Shown here piece after piece: positions 53,625 through 62,108 of a stretch of 64,000 bases of DNA. The notes beneath the pieces are model-generated. The model made no database searches and was not told where the DNA came from. It worked only from the letters and a program-made list of their open reading frames with translations. The translations under genes and the position numbers were made by a program. Source of the DNA: Haloarchaeobius litoreus (lineage in GTDB: Archaea; Halobacteriota; Halobacteria; Halobacteriales; Natrialbaceae); the NCBI RefSeq assembly GCF_024495425.1, contig NZ_JANHJR010000002.1, positions 248,001-312,000 on the forward strand. The letters are read 5' to 3'. Every line of letters begins with the position of its first letter. The stretch's first letter is position 1.

Positions 53625-54632
53625 ATGAAGTTCGGATACAGCCCCCGCTGTCTCGAGCACGACACCGGCCCACGACACCCCGAGACGCCGGACCGGTTGC
53701 GGGCCATCCGGGAGGGGCTGAAGCGCAAGCACGGCGTCGAGTACGTCGACCCGGACCCGGCGACGGTCGAGGCCATCACGAACGTCCACGAGAGCGACTA
53801 CATCGAGGCGGTCCGCGAGTTCTGCGCCGACGGCGGGGGCGACTGGGACCCCGACACGACCGCCGTCGAGGAGTCCTGGGACGCCATGCTGAAGAGCGCG
53901 GGGAGCGCGCAGTGGGTCGCGCTCAGCGCGCTCGACGGCGAGCAGGGCCGGGAGACGCCGTTCTCGCTCGGCCGGCCGCCGGGCCACCACGCAATCTACG
54001 ACGACGCGATGGGGTTCTGTTTCGTCAACAACGTCGCTGTCGCCGCCCAGACGGCCATCGACGAGCGGGACGTAGAGCGCGTCGCCATCGTCGACTGGGA
54101 CGTCCACCACGGCAACGGCACGCAGGACATCTTCTACGACCGCGACGACGTGTTCTTCGCGTCGGTCCACGAGGACGGCCTCTACCCCGGGACCGGCGAC
54201 GTCGAGGAGACCGGCGAGGGCGACGGCGAGGGGACGACGATGAACGTTCCCCTGCCGGCCGGTGCCGACACGAGCGACTACGCCACCGTCTTCGAGCGCG
54301 CGGTCGAGCCGGCCATCGAGCGGTTCGACCCCGGGCTCCTGCTCGTCAGTGCGGGTTTCGACGCGCATCGACACGACCCGATCTCGCGGATGCGCCTCTC
54401 GACGGAGGGCTACGCGGTTCTTACCGACCGCCTCCGCAGCTGCTGCGAGCGCGTCGATGCACCCATCGGGTTCATCCTCGAGGGGGGCTACGGCCTGGAC
54501 GTGCTCGCCGACGGGGTCGCGATAGTCCACGAGACGTTCGACGGCCGCGACCCCCTCGACCCCGAGGAGGCGGTCACCGATGATGTCGTCGAGCTGCTCG
54601 ACGAGGTCCGCGCGGCACACAACCTCGACTGA
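53625..54632 (+). CDS. hdaI: Histone deacetylase family protein
   Basis: 335 residues, class II-like deacetylase. The active-site Hiss are H121-H122 in PPGHHA. Zinc ligands D159, H161 and D246 lie in DWDVHHGNGTQ and AGFDAH. FCFVNNVAVAA and LEGGYGLDVLA are further conserved segments. It should remove acetyl groups from lysine or from small amides. Placed one base after the histone gene, it probably shares its message; whether it acts on the histone is not known. Confidence 0.93.
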   Translation: MKFGYSPRCLEHDTGPRHPETPDRLRAIREGLKRKHGVEYVDPDPATVEAITNVHESDYIEAVREFCADGGGDWDPDTTAVEESWDAMLKSAGSAQWVALSALDGEQGRETPFSLGRPPGHHAIYDDAMGFCFVNNVAVAAQTAIDERDVERVAIVDWDVHHGNGTQDIFYDRDDVFFASVHEDGLYPGTGDVEETGEGDGEGTTMNVPLPAGADTSDYATVFERAVEPAIERFDPGLLLVSAGFDAHRHDPISRMRLSTEGYAVLTDRLRSCCERVDAPIGFILEGGYGLDVLADGVAIVHETFDGRDPLDPEEAVTDDVVELLDEVRAAHNLD

Positions 54633-54674
54633 GCTGGCTCACCACCCGCCGCCCGTTCCGGTCGCCGGACCGTG

Positions 54675-56039
54675 TCAGGGCCGCGGCGAGAAGTAGGCCG
54701 CCAGGTCCTCGCCGAACTCCGCGGCGAGCACCGCGACATCGTCACCGACGAGCACCTCGTAATCGTCCTGGAGCGCCCGCTCGACGCCCGCGCCGAGTGC
54801 CACGTCGAACAGCCGGTCGCTCCGAAGGAACCCCGCGGCGGTCCTGCAGTCGCGTTCGCGCTCGACCACGTAGCGGTCGTCGTCGACGAACGGCCCGTAC
54901 GGCGGTGTCTCGTCCATCGCGCCGTACTTCTCGTAGAAGCCGGACGCGTGGTCGCGGACGTGCACGGGTGGACCGGCGTGTCGCTCGACGGCCGGGCGCT
55001 CCGCGACGGCGAGCTCGACGAACAGCGCGGCGGTCTCGTCGGCCAACGCGGTCGCCCGGAACGTATCGAAGCCGCGCCGGTCGAGTTCGTCGGTGACACC
55101 CGACAGCGACTTGCGGAGCTGCGGCCAGAGCTGGTCCTCGACCACGTCCGGCGGGTCGAAACGCACCGCGACGGGCGTCGTCCCCCGCGTCGCCAGATGG
55201 TTCCGCACGTCGGCCGGCGAGAGCCCCTCGAGCTCGCGTGGCTCGAACCGTTCCGGGTCGGGCTCCGCGAGCAGCGCCCGCGCGTGGTGCTGGAACCGCG
55301 CGACGTTCGTCGGCGAGACCACCGCGGCGACGTTGCGCTCGTGGTCCGTCGGGTCGACGACGACGAGCGGGTCGTCGAACGACCGCGTCCCGTGGTCCTC
55401 GGGGTCGAGTTCGACCTGCGGGTGCCAGTCCGCCGCCGCCGAGACGAGCTCGCGGAACCCCCCGTACTCGAGGACGAGCAGCTCGACGAGGTAGCCCGAG
55501 AACCCCTGCGTGCGGAGATCGCTGCCGTAGACACCGATGCCCTTGCAGAACGCCTTCGCGACGCGCACGTCGCCCGCGAGGTCGTCGTCCAGCCGCTCGC
55601 TGAGATAGGCGTTGTGGAACGGCGTCCGGTCCACCGCCGACCGGATCTCGGTGGCGCTGTCGACCCGGAAGCACGGCACGAGGTCCACGTCGAACCCCTC
55701 GTACTCGCCTTTCACGTACGGGTGCTCGGCGTACTCCTCGTGACCGTCCGGGAGCACCGCGCGGCCGACCTCCAGCCCGTATCGCTCCAGCGTCTCCCGG
55801 TCGATGTCCGTCGGGAACCGCACGAATACGTCGATGTCGCGGTCGCCCGCCGTCCAGGTGCCGCGGGCGGTGCTCCCGACCTGGACCACGTCGGCGTCCG
55901 CGACGCGCTCCGTGGCTGCTGCCTCCGTCCGCTCGACCAGCTCGTCGGCGACCGACCGGAGCCGCTCTCGCTCCGCGGGCGACGGGTCCACCTGCTCGCG
56001 GACCGCCGCAATCGTCGCCTCGAAGGCGTCCTCGCTCAT
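54675..56039 (-). CDS. cca: CCA-adding tRNA nucleotidyltransferase, archaeal class I
   Basis: 454 residues. The nucleotidyltransferase head is GSTARGTWTAGDRDIDVFV, with the catalytic Asp pair in DIDVF, followed by VDLVPCFRV and the TPFHNAYL segment. The later YDLF-like domains for tRNA binding (VKAFCKGIGVYGSDLRTQGFSGYLVELL) fit. It adds CCA to all tRNA 3' ends; this is required here since no tRNA in the window encodes CCA. It converges with hdaI. Confidence 0.95.
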   Translation of the reverse strand: MSEDAFEATIAAVREQVDPSPAERERLRSVADELVERTEAAATERVADADVVQVGSTARGTWTAGDRDIDVFVRFPTDIDRETLERYGLEVGRAVLPDGHEEYAEHPYVKGEYEGFDVDLVPCFRVDSATEIRSAVDRTPFHNAYLSERLDDDLAGDVRVAKAFCKGIGVYGSDLRTQGFSGYLVELLVLEYGGFRELVSAAADWHPQVELDPEDHGTRSFDDPLVVVDPTDHERNVAAVVSPTNVARFQHHARALLAEPDPERFEPRELEGLSPADVRNHLATRGTTPVAVRFDPPDVVEDQLWPQLRKSLSGVTDELDRRGFDTFRATALADETAALFVELAVAERPAVERHAGPPVHVRDHASGFYEKYGAMDETPPYGPFVDDDRYVVERERDCRTAAGFLRSDRLFDVALGAGVERALQDDYEVLVGDDVAVLAAEFGEDLAAYFSPRP

Positions 56040-56122
56040 GCTCGCCGGGTACTCGGCGGGCCCGTAAACGGATGTCGATGGGTTGGTGACACGGCACCCG
56101 GTCGCGGTAAAGCGAAAGTCTC

Positions 56123-56129
56123 TTTATAT
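56123..56129 (+). promoter_or_regulatory. TATA box of tRNA-Asn
   Basis: tttatat, 29-35 bp before the tRNA start at 56158, in GC-rich sequence. Confidence 0.65.
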
Positions 56130-56157
56130 CCGGCAGGCCTACCTGAGAACGCGACGA

Positions 56158-56230
56158 GCCGTCATAGCTCAGTTGGTAGAGCACCACGCTGTTAACGTGG
56201 TGGTCCCAGGTTCGAGCCCTGGTGACGGCG
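56158..56230 (+). tRNA. tRNA-Asn (anticodon GTT)
   Basis: Acceptor GCCGTCA (56158-56164) pairs with TGACGGC (56223-56229), discriminator G at 56230. The anticodon arm CCACG-CTGTTAA-CGTGG gives GTT. The T arm has TTCGAGC. CCA is not encoded. The last bases are repeated at 56361-56384. Confidence 0.97.
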
Positions 56231-56233
56231 CTT
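56210..56233 (+). repeat. 24-bp direct repeat, copy at the tRNA-Asn 3' end
   Basis: gttcgagccctggtgacggc followed by gctt: this spans the T arm, acceptor strand and three bases past tRNA-Asn. It is identical to 56361-56384. The pair looks like left and right attachment sites. Confidence 0.93.
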
Positions 56234-56360
56234 TTCGCAATTTCACACCCGAGCAGCATCGTCTCTAGGCAATCGCGAAGTCCCGAATAGCGAGACACAC
56301 CAGGGCTCGAGCAGACGAGTCGCAGCCCGCGCAGCGGAGCGAGCAGGACCGTCTCGGCGA

Positions 56361-56384
56361 GTTCGAGCCCTGGTGACGGCGCTT
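56361..56384 (+). repeat. 24-bp direct repeat, isolated copy of tRNA-Asn 3' end
   Basis: Perfect copy of 56210-56233 without the rest of a tRNA. Only 127 bp lie between the two copies, too little for an element with genes, so the insertion has been deleted or is minimal. Confidence 0.93.
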
Positions 56385-56460
56385 CTGGTGATTCAGTCCG
56401 CGAGGAGTCCCATCTCCGAACAGTCGCCCGGAACCGCCTCCTGCCCGCATTTTCGACACG

Positions 56461-56469
56461 TCTATTATG
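56461..56469 (+). promoter_or_regulatory. TATA-like box of tRNA-Met
   Basis: tctattatg, 26-34 bp before the tRNA-Met start at 56495. Confidence 0.55.
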
Positions 56470-56494
56470 CCGGGTCGGGAACTACCGACTATCA

Positions 56495-56605
56495 GGGCCC
56501 TTAGCTCAGCCTGGTTAGAGCGCTCGGCTCATATCGACCGTCGACTCGCGTCGGGTCCGGTCGTGGGACACCGAGTGGTCGATGGTTCGAATCCGTCAGG
56601 GCCCA
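56495..56605 (+). tRNA. Elongator tRNA-Met (CAT) with 36-nt intron
   Basis: Acceptor GGGCCCT (56495-56501) pairs with AGGGCCC (56598-56604), discriminator A at 56605. The anticodon CAT is at 56530-56532. The mature loop CTCATAA needs removal of 56534-56569, a 36-nt intron placed after position 37, the usual archaeal site. The elongator tRNA-Met of haloarchaea commonly has an intron, cut by the splicing endonuclease at a bulge-helix-bulge. The exon ends are fixed by the CTCGG/CCGAG stem. Confidence 0.93.
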
Positions 56606-56647
56606 TCGACGAAACACCCGTTTCTCCACTCTCAGAAATCAGGACTC

Positions 56648-56767
56648 TTAGTACTGCGTAGTGCTTTGATTCGGCGTTTCCGGATTTTCTGGAACCCGGC
56701 CCTCAGACTCGAAATCGCTCGCCCACGACTGCACGTGGTCCCTGTAGGTCGGATTCGTCCGCCCCAT
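56648..56767 (-). pseudogene. Short, probably truncated gene of the MGRTNPT type
   Basis: 39 codons from ATG at 56767 to TAA at 56648. The start MGRTNPTYRDHVQSW is one I recall from a common family of haloarchaeal proteins of about 80 residues, which this copy does not reach. It starts two bases after the stop of the gene at 56770, so it was the second gene of a pair. It ends 43 bp from tRNA-Met, where a deletion could have removed the rest. The family link is from memory. Confidence 0.5.
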
Positions 56768-56769
56768 CG

Positions 56770-56928
56770 TCAGCTCTCCACCCGCTCCTTCGCCTTCTCG
56801 GCGTAGTCGATGATCGCGTCCTGGACCGTCTCACCGGTTCCAACAGTCCTACTGCCCGCTTCCTGTGCCCGATACTCGTCGCCGTCTTGCTTCACCCGGA
56901 TCTGGAAGAGTTGTGCGTAGCGTCCCAT
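56770..56928 (-). CDS. Small HicB-like protein
   Basis: 52 residues: MGRYAQLFQIRVKQDGDEYR, then a Gly/Thr turn and DAIIDYAEKAKERVES. The strand-strand-helix layout resembles HicB-type antitoxin cores and other tiny partner proteins. The gene after it on the same strand, two bases away, is the truncated MGRTNPT copy; in other haloarchaea I recall such pairs. Function uncertain. Confidence 0.55.
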   Translation of the reverse strand: MGRYAQLFQIRVKQDGDEYRAQEAGSRTVGTGETVQDAIIDYAEKAKERVES

Positions 56929-57592
56929 CCCAGTAGAGGGGTACGACTGGGAGGATGTAATACCGAGCCAAGGGCGGAGTGAAACTGAAAGTGAAACACC
57001 CCGCACTCGCCCGATTCCCAGTTGGTACTAGCGTGGATTAAGTGGGGAGAAGGCGAGGGACAGCGACCGTGGGTTTTGGAAGTGAATCGGGTTGCTCCTC
57101 TGGGACAGACTCCCTCCGGATTATCCACATATGAATCGTTCAACATATTCAATAATTCTGCTGGCTGTCATTCCAAGCTACCTTTGATTGTAATGCCCCT
57201 GGCGTAAGACCCCTGAAAGCACTGGATTTGACGGTCATCGCATCACTGTCTCGATCGTCACCTTCTCACTGTCGGGGTGCCCACCCGTCGGTGACCACAG
57301 CGACCGGAGCGGCAGCTGCTCGGGCCGCGACATCCGGGCCTTCAGGGTGCTTCTCCGCGAGCGAGCCGTATCGGCTCGCGTTGCTCGACCGACTCACTCG
57401 GCCGCACAAGTGCGTCGAGTTCGGAGCGTCGTTCAGGCGGGACGACGACTCGTCGGAAGGTGAGCAGGGCCAGGGGGAAGCGCTGCCACGTCGGTGTCGG
57501 GAGGGCGTTTCCTGAAGGAGGCTCGTCGTCGTTGGTCACGACCGTCACGTGTTGGCAACCATCTATTTATGTGTTCGAAGGGACACCTTTCT
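56929..57592. other. 664-bp stretch without a recognisable gene
   Basis: Between the small HicB-like gene and the GH99-like lipoprotein. Part of it (57130-57210) is A/T-rich. Several short open frames exist on both strands but none shows a known motif, a good start context or haloarchaeal amino-acid composition. It contains gtgaaactgaaagtgaaac near 56980, similar to the gaaagtgaaagtgaaac upstream of the gene at 13365. It may be decayed sequence beside the tRNA cluster. Confidence 0.5.
57562..57570 (+). promoter_or_regulatory. TATA box of the GH99-like lipoprotein gene
   Basis: tctatttat lies 23-31 bp before the GTG at 57593, which favours that start over the ATG at 57569 that overlaps the box. 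Confidence 0.55.
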
Positions 57593-59473
57593 GTGTCCGA
57601 AAAAGAGGTCGACCGGCGTCTGTTGTTGACGACATTGGGGACGGGTTGTCTCGGGGCTCTCGCAGGCTGTTCGGGCAGGTCTGGCGACGACGAATCCACA
57701 CGAGCCGACACGGAGACTGCGGACGGGACCACCGAAGACTCCACCACAACCGGGGAGGATGCGTCGGAGTCCGAACCAACGGAGACTGCAGCCGGCGGCC
57801 ACTCGATCGAAACGGAGACGACGTTCGAACGGGCGGAGAGCTCCCAGACGCTGGTGGTGAGTACGACGGTCGAGGCCAGTGCCGGAATCGACCGGGTCAA
57901 TGTGACCGTCGGCGACGAGTCGAGGAGCGTCTCCGGTGGGGGTGAGACAGGCCGTTCGTTCGAGCTGACGTTCCCGGTCGAGGGTGGCCGAGCGTACACC
58001 GTCGACGTTGAACTCGTCGACGCGAACGGTGACCGCGACGGACAGACCGTCGAGACCACGCACATCCCGATCCACGTCGACCCAGTCGAGACGGACCGTC
58101 TCGTCGGGGTCAACTACTACCCCTGGTTCGGTGAGAAGGCCCCCTCCCACAGCCCTCACCGAGACGACTGGGTCGAGGAATCGACGCTGACGCCGGTGCT
58201 CGGCGAGTACGATTCGGCCGACCCGGAGGTCATCGACCAGCATCTGCAGTGGTGTCTCGAACACGGCATCGAGTGGCTCTCGATCAGCTGGTGGGGGCCG
58301 GACGACCACCGCGACGAGATCATCCAGCAGGACCTCCGAGCGCGCGAGGCGTTCGCCGACATCCAGTACTCCATCACCTACGAAACGCAGGGTCGACTTG
58401 CCGATAACTACCACACGGACGGGATCGATCTCGACGACGACTCGGTCAGGGGACAGTTGGCGGCGGACCTCGAGTATTTCGACGAGAACCATTTCGGCGA
58501 ACAGAACTACCTCCACATCGACGGCCGCCCGGTACTCTACCTGTACTCCGCGCAGTTGCTCGAGGGTGACGTCGAGGCGGCGTTCGAGGAGATCGCGGCG
58601 ACGACGGGGGTGGAGCCGTACATCCTCGCCGACCTGCCGACAGCGCGCGTCGTCGATTTCCCCATCTCACGGGTCGCCGACGGGGTGACGAACTACAACC
58701 CGTATCATCCCCGCGAGGATATCGAGGAGGTGTTCCACGACCTGTACAAGAGCAGGATCGTGTCGATGTACCTCGGCGCGAGCGCACTGGATGCGGACTT
58801 CGTCCCCTCGATAATCCCCGGGTTCGACGATACGGCGGTGACGCACGTCGACCGCGACAACCCGCCGCTCGAACCATCACCGGAACGGTTCGAGCGCTGC
58901 TGTGACCAGCTCGACCCCCACATGGGTGACGCCGAGGCGGTTCTCATCACGTCGTTCAACGAGTGGTACGAGAGTACGGCCATCGAACCGGCCGAGGAGT
59001 TCGGGACCGACTATCTCGAGCTGACCTCCGAGAAGCTGGCCACGGGCGAGTCCTCGGGGTACGACCAGAACGGCACGATCGTCGAGCTCGACTGGGGGCA
59101 GCTGGTCGTCCCGGCGGAGCGAGATTCAGGGAGTGGAGACACGCGGGAACTCGCGTTCATGTGCAACGAACTCACGGTGCTGGACGGTGCAGGTGACCCG
59201 CTCGTCTCGTACGACATCGGGAGTGAGGAAGACGAACCGGTGTACATCGGGGGGTCGTTCTTCGCGGAGTCATACGACGGCGAGACCATGCGCTGGTTCG
59301 GAACCAGCTACGGGAAGACGACGATGCTGGTCGACGCCGACCGAGACGCCATCGGGGGACTCGAACTTCGCGGCAGCCCGATAACGGAGATGGAGGTCCG
59401 GCTCGCAGTCGGCGACCGTTCCGCGGTCACCCGGCTGGAGGACGGCGCACACACGTACCGTCTCATGCTCTGA
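57593..59473 (+). CDS. GH99-like (WbsX-type) glycoside hydrolase lipoprotein
   Basis: 626 residues from the GTG at 57593 (SEKEVDRRLLLTTLGTGC), giving a Tat-like RR followed by LTTLG and lipobox LAGC. A Glu/Thr-rich linker and an Ig-like part (residues 60-165) precede a (beta/alpha)8 domain of the GH99/WbsX type: VNYYPWFGEKAP, WLSISWWGPDD, and the end SFNEWYESTAIEP with a likely catalytic Glu. These proteins cut or modify polysaccharides, often mannan-like. A C-terminal beta domain follows. Cell-surface attachment is expected. Substrate unknown. Confidence 0.83.
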   Translation: MSEKEVDRRLLLTTLGTGCLGALAGCSGRSGDDESTRADTETADGTTEDSTTTGEDASESEPTETAAGGHSIETETTFERAESSQTLVVSTTVEASAGIDRVNVTVGDESRSVSGGGETGRSFELTFPVEGGRAYTVDVELVDANGDRDGQTVETTHIPIHVDPVETDRLVGVNYYPWFGEKAPSHSPHRDDWVEESTLTPVLGEYDSADPEVIDQHLQWCLEHGIEWLSISWWGPDDHRDEIIQQDLRAREAFADIQYSITYETQGRLADNYHTDGIDLDDDSVRGQLAADLEYFDENHFGEQNYLHIDGRPVLYLYSAQLLEGDVEAAFEEIAATTGVEPYILADLPTARVVDFPISRVADGVTNYNPYHPREDIEEVFHDLYKSRIVSMYLGASALDADFVPSIIPGFDDTAVTHVDRDNPPLEPSPERFERCCDQLDPHMGDAEAVLITSFNEWYESTAIEPAEEFGTDYLELTSEKLATGESSGYDQNGTIVELDWGQLVVPAERDSGSGDTRELAFMCNELTVLDGAGDPLVSYDIGSEEDEPVYIGGSFFAESYDGETMRWFGTSYGKTTMLVDADRDAIGGLELRGSPITEMEVRLAVGDRSAVTRLEDGAHTYRLML

Positions 59474-59631
59474 CCGTCGGGCGACGGCGGCCGGCGCCCC
59501 CGGTTCTGTCGACTGCTCCCAGCGAACCGTCCCGGTCGAACCGTCGACCCGGATTCCGGGGCAATACCACGGGTATCTGGCATCGTCCCAAGAGTATTAA
59601 TCGGTGCCACGGCTACGTGGAGCAACGACGT

Positions 59632-61545
59632 ATGACCGACGCCATCCGGGTCCTGCACGTCGACGACGAGCCGGCGTTCCTGACCCTGACCAGTGAGTTC
59701 CTCGCGCGGGAGCTCGAGGCCGTCGAGGTCGAGACGACGACCAGCGCAGCCGATGCGCTGGACCGGCTCGACGCGTTCGACCCGGACTGCGTGGTCAGCG
59801 ACTACCAGATGCCCGAGATGGACGGGCTGGAGCTGCTGGAGGCGGTCCGTGAACGCCGGGAAGAACTGCCGTTCATCCTGTTCACGGGCCACGGCTCCGA
59901 GCAGATCGCGAGCAACGCCATCTCCGCGGGCGTGACGGACTACCTCCAGAAGGGGAGCGCGAACGAGCAGTTCCAGCTGCTCGCGAACCGCGTCCGAAAC
60001 GCGGTCGAGGCGTACCGCACCCAGGAAGCGTTCGAGGAGTCCGAGCGGATGTTCTCCACGCTCATCTCCAACCTCCCCGGCATGGTGTACCGGTGCCGGA
60101 ACGCGCCCGAGTGGCCGATGGAGTTCGTCAGCCAGGGCTGTCTGGACCTCACCGGCTACCAGCCGTCCCAGCTCGAACGAGGGGACGTGGTCTGGGGCGA
60201 CGAGGTGCTCCACCCGGAGGACCAGGAGATGGCGTGGGGGGTCGTCCAGAACGCCATCGAGGACGAGGAGTCGTTCGAGGTCACCTATCGTATCCGTCGG
60301 CGCGACGGCGCGGTACGCTGGATGTGGGAGCAGGGCCGCGGCGTGTACGACGAGGACGGCGCACTCCTCGCACTGGAAGGGTTCATCACCGACGTGACCG
60401 AGCGCGTGCGCTACGAACAGCGCCTCGACGCGCTCAACGAGGTCCTCGGAAAGCTGCTCGAGACCTCGGACAGACACGAGTGCGCGTGGGTCGCGGTCGA
60501 GGCCGCGTCTGACTCCCTGGAGTTCCCCATCGCGTCCGTCCGACTGTACGACGGGGAGACGGACGAGCTGGAGCCGGTCGCCGTGACCGACGCCACCGCG
60601 GCCGACCTGGAGGAGCGGCTGGCGTTCCCCGGTGAGAACGGTCCCGCCTGGGACGCATACACCACGGGCGAGGTGCAGTGGTACCCCGACATCGCCCCGG
60701 AGTCGGTGACCATCGAGTCCCACGCGGACATCCGCTCGTTGCTCGTCCTCCCGCTCGGCCGGTACGGGGCGCTCGTACTCGCGTCACCGACGCCGGACGA
60801 CTTCGCCGAGACCGACCACAACCTCGCGCGCATCCTCGCGGCGAACCTGCAGTCGGCACTCGACCGTGCCGACCGCGAGCGGGCGGTCCGCGAGCGCGAA
60901 CGCGAGCTCCGCGACCAGAACGCCCGACTGGAGGAGTTCACGAACATCGTCAGCCACGACCTGCGGAACCCACTCGCCGTCGTCCGCGGGCGGCTCGACC
61001 TCGCGCGCGAGACCGGCTCCGACGAGCACTTCGACCGTGCAGAGGCGTCGCTGACACGCATCGAGGACCTCGTCTCCGACATGCTCACGCTCGCCAAACA
61101 GGGGATGGTCGTGGGCGAGACGGAGGCGCTCTACCTCGAGGTCGTCGCCCGGCGTGCCTGGGAGGCCGTCGAGACCGACGGGGCCGGCCTCACGGTCGCG
61201 TCGGATCTCCCGCTGGTCGCCGACCAGGGGCGGCTCCAGCAGCTCCTCGAGAACCTGTTCGCCAACGCGGTGGAACACGGCTCGACCGGTCGGTCCGCGG
61301 CTATCACGGTCGGCGAACTCGACGACGCGTCCGGCTTCTACGTCGCGGACGACGGACCGGGGATCCCCGACGAGCAGCGAGCGCAGGTGTTCGAGCCCGG
61401 TTTCAGCACCGACGAACAGGGCACCGGCTTCGGCCTCGCCATCGTCCAGCAGATCGCCCGTGCCCACGGCTGGTCGGTCGCGGCCACCGAGGCCGACGAC
61501 GGCGGCGCGCGCTTCGAGTTCACCGACGTCGAACTGGTCGAGTGA
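59632..61545 (+). CDS. Response regulator-PAS-GAF-histidine kinase hybrid
   Basis: 637 residues, soluble. Receiver domain residues 1-120, phospho-acceptor D57 (VVSDYQMPEMDG). A PAS domain at 140-260 (MVYRCRNAPEWPMEFV ... RWMWEQGRGVYDEDG). A GAF domain at 270-415. The kinase part has H442 in NIVSHDLRNPLAV, NLFANAVEHG, ADDGPGIPDEQ and GTGFGLAIVQQ. The receiver comes first, so it is probably fed by another kinase. A gtattaatc box (59594-59602) lies 30-38 bp before the ATG. Confidence 0.93.
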   Translation: MTDAIRVLHVDDEPAFLTLTSEFLARELEAVEVETTTSAADALDRLDAFDPDCVVSDYQMPEMDGLELLEAVRERREELPFILFTGHGSEQIASNAISAGVTDYLQKGSANEQFQLLANRVRNAVEAYRTQEAFEESERMFSTLISNLPGMVYRCRNAPEWPMEFVSQGCLDLTGYQPSQLERGDVVWGDEVLHPEDQEMAWGVVQNAIEDEESFEVTYRIRRRDGAVRWMWEQGRGVYDEDGALLALEGFITDVTERVRYEQRLDALNEVLGKLLETSDRHECAWVAVEAASDSLEFPIASVRLYDGETDELEPVAVTDATAADLEERLAFPGENGPAWDAYTTGEVQWYPDIAPESVTIESHADIRSLLVLPLGRYGALVLASPTPDDFAETDHNLARILAANLQSALDRADRERAVRERERELRDQNARLEEFTNIVSHDLRNPLAVVRGRLDLARETGSDEHFDRAEASLTRIEDLVSDMLTLAKQGMVVGETEALYLEVVARRAWEAVETDGAGLTVASDLPLVADQGRLQQLLENLFANAVEHGSTGRSAAITVGELDDASGFYVADDGPGIPDEQRAQVFEPGFSTDEQGTGFGLAIVQQIARAHGWSVAATEADDGGARFEFTDVELVE

Positions 61546-61598
61546 GCGGGTCTCACGCCGACCGAACGCTTTTCAGCCGCCTCGACGACAGTCCGCCC

Positions 61599-62108
61599 AT
61601 GTCCGAGCACACCCTCCGCCCCGCCGAGCCGGCAGACGTTCCGGGTATCCAGCGCGTCGCCCGGGCCGGCTGGCACGCCGCCTACGACGACGCCATGGGG
61701 GCCGACACCGTCGACGACTGCATCGACGACTGGTACGACCGGGAGTCGCTCGTGGATGCGATCGAGGACGACGACATCGACTACCTCGTCGCCACGGTCG
61801 ACGACCGGGTCGTCGGCTACGCGTCCGTCGGCCAGACGGGTGACGACCGCCCCGCGACGGTCGCCGGGCTCTACAGCATCTACGTCCACCCCGACCGCTG
61901 GGGAGGCGGCATCGGGACGGAGCTGTTCGAACGGTGCGCCGACCGACTCCGCGACCGTGGCTTCGAGCGGCTCTGCCTCCGGGTCATCGCCGACAACGAC
62001 GTCGGTCTCTCGTTCTACCGGACACACGAGTTCGAGAAGACCGACGAGGAGACGGTCGAGCTGAAGGGCCAGCCCCTCGTCGAGTACGAGTTCGCCCGCG
62101 ACCTCTAG
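61599..62108 (+). CDS. GNAT-family N-acetyltransferase
   Basis: 169 residues. Strand LYSIYVHPDRWGGGIGTELFERC holds the acetyl-CoA loop (W-G-x-G-I-G), and RVIADNDVGLSFYRTHEFEK the C-terminal GNAT block. It acetylates an amine; substrate unknown. Its stop overlaps that of the DUF4397 gene in the bases ctag. Confidence 0.9.
   Translation: MSEHTLRPAEPADVPGIQRVARAGWHAAYDDAMGADTVDDCIDDWYDRESLVDAIEDDDIDYLVATVDDRVVGYASVGQTGDDRPATVAGLYSIYVHPDRWGGGIGTELFERCADRLRDRGFERLCLRVIADNDVGLSFYRTHEFEKTDEETVELKGQPLVEYEFARDL

Noticed and set aside
57228-57548. Small frames on both strands before the GH99-like gene
   Set aside because: No motif, no haloarchaeal acidic composition and no TATA box at the right distance.
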